Source: Mycolicibacterium sp. P9-22
GTDB lineage: Bacteria; Actinomycetota; Actinomycetes; Mycobacteriales; Mycobacteriaceae
Assembly (NCBI RefSeq): GCF_008329585.1
Contig: NZ_NPKP01000009.1
Span: 1-64,000 of the forward strand
Length of the DNA stretch: 64,000 nt
Direction: 5' to 3'
Positions 1 through 8,579 of the stretch are shown piece after piece. The notes below the pieces were generated by a model. That model ran no database searches. It was not told the origin of the DNA and saw only the letters and a list, made by a program, of their open reading frames with translations. Position 1 is the stretch's first letter, and each line of letters opens with the position of its first letter. A program made the position numbers and the translations under genes.

Positions 1-1
1 C

Positions 2-181
2 GTCCCGCTGGGCATCATCCCGCTGCTGCAGGTCGACATGTGGGAACACGCCTTCTACCTGCAGTACAAGAACGTCAAGGCCGACTACGTCAAAGCCTTC
101 TGGAACGTCGTCAACTGGGCCGACGTCGCCGACCGCTACGCCAAGGCCACCGCGAACACCGGCGGACTCATCTTCGGCTGA
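2..181 (+). CDS. sodA: Superoxide dismutase, Mn/Fe family (C-terminal fragment)
   Basis: The gene is cut by the left edge of the window; only the last 59 residues are present. They contain the family signature DMWEHAFYLQY, whose Asp and His (fragment residues 12 and 16) are two of the four protein ligands of the catalytic metal. The fragment ends with VNWADVADRYAKA and the Leu-Ile-Phe-Gly tail typical of mycobacterial SodA. The enzyme dismutates superoxide to hydrogen peroxide and oxygen. Mn versus Fe use cannot be decided from this fragment. Assignment is very secure. Confidence 0.95.
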   Translation, partial: VPLGIIPLLQVDMWEHAFYLQYKNVKADYVKAFWNVVNWADVADRYAKATANTGGLIFG

Positions 182-220
182 GTTGTTTCGCCGGCGTCAA
201 AAACGGGGACACCGCAGTCC

Positions 221-1039
221 ATGAGCAGAGGCCCCAGCACCGTCCACGGCGCAGTGGACAAGGCGACCGACAACGGCGCCTTCCAGTACGCGGCGCGCGC
301 CGGGTTCGCCGTCAGCGGTGTCCTGCATCTGCTGTTGGGTTATATCGTGCTGCGGCTGGCACTGGGCACCGGCGGCAACGCGGACCAATCGGGGGCGCTT
401 GCCACCCTGGCCGATCAGACCGGCGGGCAGGTGATGCTGTGGATCGCGGCGGTCGGTTTGTTCGCCCTCGGTCTGTGGCGTCTGGCCGAAGCGGTCCTCG
501 GATCCAAGCCCAGCGAGCGCTCCGGCAACGACGACTCACCGGCCTGGAAGCGCGCCAAATCGGTCGGTCTGGCGGTCGCCAATATCGCGATTGCCTTCTC
601 CGCCATGCGTTTCGCGATGGGCTCGGGTCAGTCCAGCGGCCGGCAGAACTCCGGCATCTCGGCACAGCTGATGCAGTCCGGGTGGGGCAAGGCAGTTCTG
701 GTCGCGGTCGGCCTGGGGGTGCTGGGCGTCGGCGGATACCACGTCTACAAGGGCGTCTCGCAGAAGTTCTACAAGGATCTGCGGGTGTCCGGTGGCACCG
801 GCGTCACCGCCGTCGGCGTCGCCGGGTACGTCGCCAAGGGACTGGTGCTCGCCGGGGCCGGCATCCTCGTCATCGTCGCCACCCTGCAGGCCGATCCCGC
901 CAAGGCCTCCGGTCTGGACGCCGCGGTCAAGACACTCGGCGAGGCGCCGTACGGCAGGTTCCTGCTCATCCTCGCCGCGCTCGGTATCGCCGCGTTCGGC
1001 CTGTACAGCTTCGTGCGCAGCCGCTACGGCCGGTTGTGA
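221..1039 (+). CDS. DUF1206 domain-containing integral membrane protein
   Basis: This 272-residue protein has three successive pairs of hydrophobic helices, around residues 27-85, 110-165 and 195-268. Each pair opens with an aromatic/Gly pattern such as YAARAGFAVSGVLHLLLGY. This is the triplicated hairpin layout of DUF1206, a membrane family common in Actinobacteria with no established function. It lies 39 nt downstream of sodA on the same strand and could be co-transcribed with it, although I see no strong ribosome binding site. Its 3' end converges on the next gene, 7 nt away. Confidence 0.85.
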   Translation: MSRGPSTVHGAVDKATDNGAFQYAARAGFAVSGVLHLLLGYIVLRLALGTGGNADQSGALATLADQTGGQVMLWIAAVGLFALGLWRLAEAVLGSKPSERSGNDDSPAWKRAKSVGLAVANIAIAFSAMRFAMGSGQSSGRQNSGISAQLMQSGWGKAVLVAVGLGVLGVGGYHVYKGVSQKFYKDLRVSGGTGVTAVGVAGYVAKGLVLAGAGILVIVATLQADPAKASGLDAAVKTLGEAPYGRFLLILAALGIAAFGLYSFVRSRYGRL

Positions 1040-1046
1040 CCTGGCA

Positions 1047-1403
1047 TCAGCTGAGCGCGTCGATGAGCGCCGCGAGCTGCCCGGGTGACACCGCCACCCC
1101 GCACTGGTGGCGCAGGTCGATCAGCGGACGCGCGATGTTCTGCAGATCGAGGAATTCGCCGGGGTGCGTGAGGAAGTAGCCGCGCACCGAGTTCTCGGCA
1201 TCGGCCGTCGACTGATTGCCGGCGGTCGTCAGCACGTCATTCGCGCCAGGATGGGTGTCCAGATAGCCGCCCGCTTGGCCGAGCACGCCACTGGCGACGG
1301 TGGCGAGGTTGCTTGCCGAGCACGGCTCCGCCGCGGCGGCGGTCGGGGCGGCGATCATGGACGCGGCGACTCCGCCGAGGACGAGCGTGACAATCGGTTT
1401 CAT
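1047..1403 (-). CDS. Secreted haem-binding-type protein (mycobacterial MHB/hemophore family)
   Basis: The predicted precursor has 118 residues, with an N-terminal signal peptide (MKPIVTLVLGGVAASMIAAP, cleavage probably after the alanine run). The mature part is a small helical domain with one Cys at its start (EPCSASN) and one near its end (RHQCGV), flanking two HPG-type motifs (LDTHPGAND, LTHPGEF). This matches the MHB domain of Rv0203-like hemophore proteins, small exported proteins implicated in haem capture. ATG at 1403 is preferred over longer starts because it has an AGGA element at suitable spacing and begins the signal peptide. Haem binding is inferred from family resemblance. Confidence 0.75.
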   Translation of the reverse strand: MKPIVTLVLGGVAASMIAAPTAAAAEPCSASNLATVASGVLGQAGGYLDTHPGANDVLTTAGNQSTADAENSVRGYFLTHPGEFLDLQNIARPLIDLRHQCGVAVSPGQLAALIDALS

Positions 1404-1475
1404 CCTTCGATCCTGCTGGAAATGCCTCCGTCGCGCGGGATCTTGTCGCTGAATGGATATGTCGGTACCCGTCGT

Positions 1476-1481
1476 TACTCT
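1476..1481 (+). promoter_or_regulatory. Putative -10 element of a leaderless promoter
   Basis: TACTCT lies 6 nt before the ATG at 1488, and no Shine-Dalgarno sequence precedes that start. This spacing fits transcription starting at the initiation codon, as is frequent in mycobacteria. Confidence 0.4.
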
Positions 1482-1487
1482 CACGCC

Positions 1488-2369
1488 ATGTCGTTTCCCA
1501 CCCTCGCTCGCCAGGTTGATTTCCCGGCTCCGACCGGGACTTTTGACGCCGAGAGGGCCGTCGCCGCGGCCATCGAATTCTGCACCGCCCACGACGTCGC
1601 CCGGCACACCCGATATTCGGTGGTGCCGCGGCTGGATCAGGCACTGCACATCGCATCGATGACGGGCCCGGACCGGCGCTGGCCGCGGATGGCCCGCTGG
1701 TCGGGCAACAGCGATATCGAAGGGCTGCCCGAGACGGTGCTGCTCACCGACGAGCGTGACCTCCTCTACAACCTATTCGTGGCCGCGCTGCCCGAGGCGG
1801 ACTGGCTGCCACCGAACACCGTGGTCTCGGTGAGCCGCTGGGCGCGGTTCTCCCCCGCCATGCGGGAGGGGCAGAAGTTGGGTCTGGGCTGGATCCTGCC
1901 TGTTCAGCGCGAACTTCTGCTGGTCCCGATGCCCACGACACGCTATGCCGACGGCAGCGCGCGGGTGTTGCACTGTGATACCGGCCGCCCGGCCATCGAA
2001 TGGTCCGACGGCTCCGGACGGTTCTACCTGCACGGCACCGAGTTCGACGAGGGGCTGTACCGGGCAGTGCTCGGCGGGGAGCTGTCGCTGCCCGCCATCG
2101 CCTCCATCCGCAAAGCCGAACAGCGCTCAATAGCCATGCGCTACTTGACCTTCGATGCGGCCGACGCCGCGGGGGCCCGGTTGCTGCACGACAATGTGCA
2201 CCGGCTGGCGCTGCCACCGCGGCTCGCCAGGAACCTCGGCTCCTTCGCCTACTTCACCCGGCTGGGCGAGAGCCAGTCCATCCAATGGATCGATCCGCGG
2301 ACCGTCTCCGACAACTCGATCGACCTCCGGCGCGACGCGGTACAGGAGGGGTCGATGAGCTGCCTGTGA
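1488..2369 (+). CDS. DUF6745-like protein of unknown function
   Basis: This 293-residue soluble protein has no signal peptide or membrane helix. The central region (about residues 150-225) has the pattern CDTGRPAIEWSDGSGRFYLHGTEF followed in part by a helix with Lys-Ala-Glu-Gln-Arg. It resembles the GPAi.w.DG..yy.hG block of DUF6745 proteins, which often sit near phage or contact-dependent genes but have no assigned activity. The chosen ATG has a close upstream -10-like hexamer and no ribosome binding site. Function is unknown and family assignment is moderate. Confidence 0.6.
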   Translation: MSFPTLARQVDFPAPTGTFDAERAVAAAIEFCTAHDVARHTRYSVVPRLDQALHIASMTGPDRRWPRMARWSGNSDIEGLPETVLLTDERDLLYNLFVAALPEADWLPPNTVVSVSRWARFSPAMREGQKLGLGWILPVQRELLLVPMPTTRYADGSARVLHCDTGRPAIEWSDGSGRFYLHGTEFDEGLYRAVLGGELSLPAIASIRKAEQRSIAMRYLTFDAADAAGARLLHDNVHRLALPPRLARNLGSFAYFTRLGESQSIQWIDPRTVSDNSIDLRRDAVQEGSMSCL

Positions 2370-2378
2370 ATATCCCGC

Positions 2379-2397
2379 GAAGGGGAACCTAACCTTA
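2379..2397. promoter_or_regulatory. Candidate IdeR-like iron box
   Basis: On the minus strand this 19-mer matches the recalled IdeR consensus (TTAGGTTAGSCTAACCTAA) at 13 of 19 positions, with one half almost perfect (9 of the first 10) and the other degenerate. It sits 24 bp before the start of an iron-type ABC importer, where iron repression would make sense. The weak second half keeps confidence low. Confidence 0.35.
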
Positions 2398-2420
2398 TCG
2401 GGGGATGAAAGGATTCCCCC

Positions 2421-3437
2421 ATGAGACTCCGGTGGAGCCGCGTCGCCGCGGCGTTGTCCGTCATCGCTGTCGTCGCCTCGGCGACGGCATGTTCCTCCGA
2501 CGACGGAGGCGACGAGCTGCTGATCTACAACGCGCAGCATGAGTCGCTGACCAAAGAGTGGATCGACGCGTTCACCAAGGAGACCGGCATCAAGGTCACC
2601 TACCGGCAGGGCGGTGACACCGAACTGGGCAACCAGCTCATCGCCGAGGGCGACTCCTCCCCGGCCGATGTGTTCCTCACCGAGAACTCGCCGGCGATGG
2701 CCGCGGTCGAGGACGCCGGACTGTTCGCCGATGTCGACGCCGCGACCGTCGAGCAGGTGCCCGCCGAGTACCGCCCGTCGACCAACAAGTGGACCGGCGT
2801 CGCGGCCCGCACCACCGTGTTCGCCTACAACACCCAGAAGCTGCAGCTGGGCGAGTTGCCGCGATCGATCATGGACCTGCAGCAGCCCGAATGGAAGGGG
2901 CGCTGGGGCGCCCCGCCGCCCAAGGCCGACTTTCAGGCCATCGTTTCGGCGATGCTGCAGCTGACCGGCGAACAGGCCACCTCCGCGTGGCTGACCGGGA
3001 TGAAGACCAACGCGACGTTGCTGCAGGACAATATCGCCACCCTGCGCGCGGTGAACGACGGTGAGATCGACGGCGGGATCATCTACCACTACTACTGGTT
3101 CCGCGATCAGGCCAAGACCAAGGAGATCAGCGCCAACACCGCGCTGCACTACTTCCGCAACGAGGACCCGGGTGCGTTCATCAGCATCTCCGGTGGCGGC
3201 GTGCTGGATTCGAGCAAGAAGAAGGACCAGGCCCAGCAGTTCCTGAAGTTCGTCACCGGCAAGGCCGGACAGGAAGTGCTGGAAAAGGGCACCTCGTTCG
3301 AGTACCCGGTGGGCAGCGGCGTGCCGGCCAACCCGGCGCTGCCCGCGCTGGACACCCTGCAGGCACCGAAGGTCGACCCGTCCACGCTGGACGCCGCAAA
3401 GGTCACCGACCTGATGACCAAGGCGGGCCTGCTCTAG
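2421..3437 (+). CDS. Iron(III)-type ABC transporter substrate-binding lipoprotein
   Basis: This 338-residue lipoprotein has an N-terminal signal peptide ending in a lipobox (ASATAC, Cys near residue 24), so it is probably tethered outside the membrane. The body has the FbpA/FutA/SfuA fold signature: LLIYNAQHES, then TGIKVTYRQGG and ADVFLTENS. The Tyr-rich segment YHYYWF (about residues 216-221) matches the tyrosine pair that binds ferric iron in this family. ATG 2421 follows an AAAGGA ribosome binding site by 7 nt. It heads an operon with permease and ATPase. Iron is the likely cargo. The symbol fbpA is avoided because in mycobacteria it means antigen 85A. Confidence 0.88.
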   Translation: MRLRWSRVAAALSVIAVVASATACSSDDGGDELLIYNAQHESLTKEWIDAFTKETGIKVTYRQGGDTELGNQLIAEGDSSPADVFLTENSPAMAAVEDAGLFADVDAATVEQVPAEYRPSTNKWTGVAARTTVFAYNTQKLQLGELPRSIMDLQQPEWKGRWGAPPPKADFQAIVSAMLQLTGEQATSAWLTGMKTNATLLQDNIATLRAVNDGEIDGGIIYHYYWFRDQAKTKEISANTALHYFRNEDPGAFISISGGGVLDSSKKKDQAQQFLKFVTGKAGQEVLEKGTSFEYPVGSGVPANPALPALDTLQAPKVDPSTLDAAKVTDLMTKAGLL

Positions 3438-5003
3438 GTGGTCTCTACCCAGACCGATCACCCGACCGCCGGACCGCGACCTCCCGCCCGGCCGGGGCCC
3501 CTGCTGAGCGCGGGAATCGGCCTGCTGGTCGCGGTGACCTTCGTGCCGCTGGGCTATGTCGCCTGGGCGGTGATCAGCACCGGTCCGGCCCGGATCTACG
3601 AGCTGGTGGTGCGGCCCCGGGTGGCGGAGTTGCTGTTCAACACCGTCGGGCTGGTGGTGGTGACCGTGCCGCTGTGCGTGGTCCTCGGCATCGGGGCGGC
3701 CTGGCTGGTCGAGCGCACCGACGTCATCGGCGCCGCGGTGTGGCGTCCGCTGCTGGTCGCGCCGTTGGCGGTGCCCGCCTTCATCAACAGCTACGCCTGG
3801 GTCAGTGTGTGGCCGACGCTGCACGGGTTCGGCGCCGGCGTGCTGGTCGCCACCCTGTCGTACTTTCCGTTCGTGTTCCTGCCCGCCGCGGCCACGCTGC
3901 GCCGGCTCGATCCGTCCATCGAGGAGTCGGCGCGGGCGCTGGGGTCGGGCACGGCCGGCATCTTCTTCCGGGTGGTGCTGCCGCAGCTCCGGCTGGCGGT
4001 GCTCGGCGGCGGACTGCTGATCGGGGTGCATCTGCTCGCCGAATACGGTGCGTTCGCGATGCTGCGTTTCTCGACGTTCACCACCGCCATCTTCGAACAG
4101 TTCCAGGCGACGTTCGACGGAGCCGCCGGCGCCACCCTGGCCGGGGTGCTGGTGCTGCTGTGCCTGGTGCTGCTGCTGGGCGAGGCGCTGCTGCGCGGCA
4201 GTGCCCGCTTCGCCAGGATCGGATCCGGCGCGCCACGCGCGGCGACCCCGATCCGGCTGCGCGCCTGGAACATTCCGGCCGCCGCCGGTCTCGCCGCGCT
4301 CACCGCGCTGGCGCTGGGCGTGCCCGTCTGGACCCTGCTGCGCTGGCTCTGGATCGGCGGAGCCCAGGTCTGGGAGATCGCCGACCTCGGTGAGGCGCTG
4401 GGCCAGACCGCGGTGCTGGCCGCGGTGGCTGCCGCCGTCACCACCGTGGCGGCCTTCCCGTTCGCCTGGCTGGCGGTCCGTTACAGCGGCGCCTTCGCAC
4501 GGACGATCGAGGGCGCCAACTTCGTCACCAGTTCCATGCCCGGCATCGTCACCGCCCTCGCGCTGGTCACCGTGGCCATCCGGTTCGCTCCCCCGCTGTA
4601 TCAGACCGCGGCGCTGGTGCTGTGCGCCTATGTGCTGATGTTCCTGCCCCGCGCCCTGGTGAGCCTGCGCTCGGGACTGGCCCAGGTGCCGCCCGGACTC
4701 GAGGAGGCGTCCCGTTCGCTGGGCCTGTCACCGGCGCGCAGCTTCGTGCGGGTCACGTTGCGGCTCACCGCACCTGCGGCCGGTGCGGGTGCGGCGCTGG
4801 TGTTTGTCGCCGTCGCCACCGAACTGACCGCGACCCTGCTGCTCGCGCCGACCGGCACCAGGACCCTGGCGATGCGGTTCTGGTCACTGTCGAGCGAGCT
4901 GGACTACGCGGCCGCGGCACCGTACGCACTGGTGCTGGTGGCGTTGTCGGTCCCGGTGACGGTCGCCCTGTTCCGGCAAGCGACCGGGGACCGCCATGAG
5001 TGA
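3438..5003 (+). CDS. Iron(III)-type ABC transporter permease, fused two-domain
   Basis: This 521-residue membrane protein has about twelve hydrophobic segments and two binding-protein-dependent permease domains in tandem. Each carries an EAA-type coupling loop: EESARALGSGTAG near residue 160 and EEASRSLGLSPAR near residue 425. The duplicated layout is that of FbpB/SfuB ferric-iron permeases. The GTG start immediately follows the stop codon of the binding protein, and the 3' end overlaps the ATPase gene by 8 nt, so translation is coupled. It forms the membrane channel of the importer. Confidence 0.9.
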   Translation: MVSTQTDHPTAGPRPPARPGPLLSAGIGLLVAVTFVPLGYVAWAVISTGPARIYELVVRPRVAELLFNTVGLVVVTVPLCVVLGIGAAWLVERTDVIGAAVWRPLLVAPLAVPAFINSYAWVSVWPTLHGFGAGVLVATLSYFPFVFLPAAATLRRLDPSIEESARALGSGTAGIFFRVVLPQLRLAVLGGGLLIGVHLLAEYGAFAMLRFSTFTTAIFEQFQATFDGAAGATLAGVLVLLCLVLLLGEALLRGSARFARIGSGAPRAATPIRLRAWNIPAAAGLAALTALALGVPVWTLLRWLWIGGAQVWEIADLGEALGQTAVLAAVAAAVTTVAAFPFAWLAVRYSGAFARTIEGANFVTSSMPGIVTALALVTVAIRFAPPLYQTAALVLCAYVLMFLPRALVSLRSGLAQVPPGLEEASRSLGLSPARSFVRVTLRLTAPAAGAGAALVFVAVATELTATLLLAPTGTRTLAMRFWSLSSELDYAAAAPYALVLVALSVPVTVALFRQATGDRHE

Positions 5004-6054
5004 ACAGACCCTGGCCGTGCACGGCCTGACCAAGACGTTCACCGATCACCCGGTGCTCGACGGCGTCGACCTGACGCTGGCCCAGGGCAGCATCACCGCC
5101 GTGGTGGGCGCATCGGGCTGCGGGAAGACCACGCTGCTGCGACTGGTCGCCGGGTTCGAGGCACCCGACGCGGGCACCATCGACATCGGCGGGCGCCGTG
5201 TCGCCTCCGCCGCGAGCAGCCTGGCCCCGCACCGGCGGTCCGTCGGCTACGTCGCGCAGGACGGCGCCCTGTTCCCGCACCTGAACGTCGGCGCCAATAT
5301 CGCCTACGGGCTGCCCGGGCGCGCCCGCAGCGCCGCGGCCCGGGCCCGGGTAGACGAGCTCCTCGAAACCGTGTCCCTGCCACCCTCTTTCGCGGCACGC
5401 CGCCCCCATGAATTGTCCGGCGGTCAGCAGCAGCGGGTCGCGCTGGCCCGCGCCATGGCTCGCCAACCTGCCCTGATGCTGCTCGACGAACCGTTCTCCG
5501 CACTCGACACCGGACTACGCGCCGCGACCCGCAAAGCGGTCACCAAGGTTCTCAACGACGCCGGTGTCACCACCCTGCTGGTGACCCACGATCAGGGCGA
5601 GGCGTTGTCGATCGCCGATCAGGTCGCCGTCATGCGCGACGGGCGGTTCACCGCCCTCGGCACCCCGCAACAGGTGTACCGCACACCCGGTGACCGGTTC
5701 ACCGCCGAGTTCCTCGGCGACTGCGTGTTCCTGCCCTGCACCGTGCGTGCCGGCTCCGCCGATTGTGTGCTGGGCCGGATCCCGCTGGCCGTGCCGGCAC
5801 CCGACGGCCCCGCCACCTTGATGTTGCGGCCCGAACAGCTGGTTGCCACCGAGATCACCGATGCCGGAATCGAACTGGAACCCGGGATCGGCATTGTGGT
5901 GGCCACCGAATTTCTCGGCCACGATGTGCTGCTCACCATCGATGCCGGCGGTGACACCCCGCCGATCACCGTGCGCCAGCACAGCATCGCACCCCCCGAG
6001 GAATCCGCCAAGGTTCGCATCGAGATACTCGGTGGCGGTCTGGTGTTGCCATGA
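4996..6054 (+). CDS. Iron(III)-type ABC transporter ATP-binding protein
   Basis: This 352-residue ATPase has Walker A (GASGCGKTT, about 36-44), the ABC signature LSGGQQQRVALARA, Walker B LMLLDEPFSALD and the switch His (LLVTHDQGE). A C-terminal TOBE-like domain (about 240-350) is typical of FbpC/PotA-type importers and usually regulatory. It energises import with the two preceding genes. Its stop overlaps the start of the adenylation/acyltransferase gene in an ATGA motif, which binds that unusual enzyme to the transporter operon. Confidence 0.9.
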   Translation: MSEQTLAVHGLTKTFTDHPVLDGVDLTLAQGSITAVVGASGCGKTTLLRLVAGFEAPDAGTIDIGGRRVASAASSLAPHRRSVGYVAQDGALFPHLNVGANIAYGLPGRARSAAARARVDELLETVSLPPSFAARRPHELSGGQQQRVALARAMARQPALMLLDEPFSALDTGLRAATRKAVTKVLNDAGVTTLLVTHDQGEALSIADQVAVMRDGRFTALGTPQQVYRTPGDRFTAEFLGDCVFLPCTVRAGSADCVLGRIPLAVPAPDGPATLMLRPEQLVATEITDAGIELEPGIGIVVATEFLGHDVLLTIDAGGDTPPITVRQHSIAPPEESAKVRIEILGGGLVLP

Positions 6055-8579
6055 ATCACCTCGTTACGCATCTGCGGGCGCACGGAGAACGGCCCGCGGT
6101 GCACACCCGCGAACTCACGCTCAGCTACCGACAGCTCGCCGACGGGGTGAATTGCGCCACAGCAGTTTTCGCCGGCGCCCGGAAACTGATCCTGCTGGAG
6201 ACGCACAACGACATCGCCACCCTGGTGCACTATCTCGGCGCCATGGCCGGCGGGCACGTCGTGCTGCCGGTGCCGCCCGGCAGCGATCACACCGACCTGC
6301 TGGACACCTACCGACCCGATATCGTCATCGACGCCGCCGGCGTGCACCACCGTGGCGCCCAGCACCACGACCTGCACCCCGATCTGGCGCTGCTGCTGTC
6401 CACGTCGGGCAGCACCGGCTCACCCAAACTGGTCCGATTGTCGGCGGCCAATCTCCTGGCCAACGCCGAATCCATCGCCGAGTATCTCGAGATCCGCGAT
6501 ACCGACTGCGCGGCAACGACACTACCGATGTCCTACTGTTACGGGCTGTCGGTCATCCACAGTCACCTGCTGCGCGGGGCGGCGTTGATCCTCACCGATC
6601 TCTCGGTCATCGACGACGCGTTCTGGGAGCTGTTCGGCCGGTACCGGGGCACCTCATTCGCCGGTGTGCCCTACACCTTCGAGCTGCTGGACCGGATCGG
6701 CTTCGACACCCTGAGCCTGCCGCACCTGCGCTACGTCACCCAGGCCGGCGGACGACTCGAACCCGACCGGGTGCGCCGGTTCGCCGCGCTCGGGCAGCGC
6801 CAGGGCTGGCAGCTGTTCGTCATGTACGGCGCCACCGAGGCCACCGCCCGAATGGCGTACCTGCCACCTGAACTCGCAGCCACCCGGGCCGAAGCGATCG
6901 GGCGGGCCATCCCGGGCGGGCGACTGTGGATCGACGAGGCGAACGGCGAGCTCGTGTATCAAGGGCCCAACGTGATGATGGGCTACGCACGCAGCGCCGC
7001 CGATCTCTCGGCGGCCCCCGGCCCCGATGAACTGCGCACCGGGGATCTGGCCCGCCGCGGCGACGACGGGCTCTTCGAGGTCGTCGGCCGTGCGAACAGG
7101 TTCGCCAAGTTGTTCGGGCTGCGCATCGATCTGCAGCGAGTGGAGTCCGCGCTGCGCGAGCGCGGTATCGCCGCGCTGTGCACCACCGACGACGACATCC
7201 TCGTCACCGCGACCACCCACGACGCGCCGGCGGTGCGCGGCGCCGTCACCGAGATCACCGGGCTGCCCGCCGGTTCGGTGCGCGCGGTCACCGTCGACGA
7301 GTTGCCGATGCTGGCCTCGGGCAAACCCGACTATCCCGCGGTGCAGGCACTGCGACCCGCACCCGCCGCCGCCACTGCGCTGCGCGGCGTGTTCGCCGAC
7401 GTGCTGCACCTGGACCCGGCGCACATCGACGCCGACGCCAGCTTCGTGGACCTGGGCGGCAATTCGCTGAGCTACGTGACGATGTCGGTGCGCATCGAAC
7501 GGGTGCTGCACGAGCTTCCGGCCGATTGGCACCGGATGCCGCTGCGCGAACTGGAGCAGCTGACCACCCGTAAGCGCCGCTGGACCTCGACGCTGGAAAC
7601 CAGCGTGGCGCTGCGGGCCGTCGCGATCATGCTCATCGTCGGATCCCATGCCGAGCTGTTCGAGATGTGGGGTGGGGCGCACATCCTGCTCGGGGTCGCC
7701 GGCTACAACTTCGGCCGGTTTTGCCTGACGTCGGTACCGCGCTCGGACCGGATCCGGCACCTGCGCAGCACGATCGCGTGGATCGCGCTGCCCGCCGTGG
7801 CCTGGGTGGCGATCACCATGACCTTCAGCGATGACTACCAGTGGTCGAATCTGCTGCTGGCCAACAAGATTGTCGGGCCGTCCGACAGCATGACCGCCGG
7901 CCGGCTGTGGTTCATCGAGGTGCTGGTCTGGGTTCTGGTGTTGCTGACGATGCTGCTGTGGGTGCCCGCCGTTGACCGGCTGGAGCGCCGCCGACCGTTT
8001 GCGTTCGCGTTGGTGTTCCTGGCCGCGGGGGTGGCCGTGCGCTACGACGCCCCGGGTCCCGATATCGGCAAGGATGCCTGGTTCAGCATGCTGGCGTTCT
8101 GGTTCTTCGCGGTCGGATGGGCCGTGGCGAAATCATCGACGGCCTGGCAGCGCGCCGCAATCACCGTCCTGCTGGCGGTCGGCCTGTACGGCTACTTCGG
8201 TGACCATGTCCGGGAAGCACTGGTGTTCGGCGGGATTGCGCTGATGATCTGGTTGCCGTCGATCCGCTGCCCGGTGCTGCTGACCGGTGTGGTGGCCGCC
8301 CTGGCCGACGCCTCCCTGTACATCTACCTGACCCATTTCCAGGTCTATCCGCTGTTCGGGGAGCACCGGCTGCTCGGCGTGCTGGCGGCGCTGGCGTTCG
8401 GTGTGGTGCTGGCCCAGACGATGGCGCGGCTGCGCAGCGGGCTGCGTCACCGGTCGGCGATCATGCCTTCCTGGACCAGGGTTGCGGCGATCAGTCCGTC
8501 GGCGCGCACGAGCGATGCCGTCATCACGCCGCGCCCGCGGGAGGCCGCCGGGGACCGGGATTCCAGCAGATTCCATTGA
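6051..8579 (+). CDS. Adenylation / carrier / membrane acyltransferase-3 fusion protein
   Basis: This 842-residue three-part fusion begins with an AMP-binding domain (1-430): P-loop STSGSTGSPK at 117-126, MYGATEA at 258-264, RTGDLA at 329-334 and the A10 Lys in LASGKPDY (K425). A carrier domain follows (about 440-505), with phosphopantetheine Ser472 in DLGGNSLSY. From about 515 there are roughly ten hydrophobic helices resembling acyltransferase family 3, including RAVAIMLIVGSHAEL with a candidate catalytic His533. An acid is probably activated, loaded on the carrier and passed to an acceptor at the membrane; substrate and acceptor are unknown. The gene is coupled to the iron importer. Its last 133 bp run antisense into the thioesterase gene, so the C-terminal tail is low-complexity and possibly dispensable. 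Confidence 0.85.
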   Translation: MNHLVTHLRAHGERPAVHTRELTLSYRQLADGVNCATAVFAGARKLILLETHNDIATLVHYLGAMAGGHVVLPVPPGSDHTDLLDTYRPDIVIDAAGVHHRGAQHHDLHPDLALLLSTSGSTGSPKLVRLSAANLLANAESIAEYLEIRDTDCAATTLPMSYCYGLSVIHSHLLRGAALILTDLSVIDDAFWELFGRYRGTSFAGVPYTFELLDRIGFDTLSLPHLRYVTQAGGRLEPDRVRRFAALGQRQGWQLFVMYGATEATARMAYLPPELAATRAEAIGRAIPGGRLWIDEANGELVYQGPNVMMGYARSAADLSAAPGPDELRTGDLARRGDDGLFEVVGRANRFAKLFGLRIDLQRVESALRERGIAALCTTDDDILVTATTHDAPAVRGAVTEITGLPAGSVRAVTVDELPMLASGKPDYPAVQALRPAPAAATALRGVFADVLHLDPAHIDADASFVDLGGNSLSYVTMSVRIERVLHELPADWHRMPLRELEQLTTRKRRWTSTLETSVALRAVAIMLIVGSHAELFEMWGGAHILLGVAGYNFGRFCLTSVPRSDRIRHLRSTIAWIALPAVAWVAITMTFSDDYQWSNLLLANKIVGPSDSMTAGRLWFIEVLVWVLVLLTMLLWVPAVDRLERRRPFAFALVFLAAGVAVRYDAPGPDIGKDAWFSMLAFWFFAVGWAVAKSSTAWQRAAITVLLAVGLYGYFGDHVREALVFGGIALMIWLPSIRCPVLLTGVVAALADASLYIYLTHFQVYPLFGEHRLLGVLAALAFGVVLAQTMARLRSGLRHRSAIMPSWTRVAAISPSARTSDAVITPRPREAAGDRDSSRFH

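Noticed and set aside
2127..4031. Long open reading frame antisense to the iron transporter genes
   Set aside because: It is the mirror of fbpA/fbpB-type coding sequence, with a composition (Gln, Gly, Arg, His rich) typical of GC-rich antisense frames and no recognisable domain.
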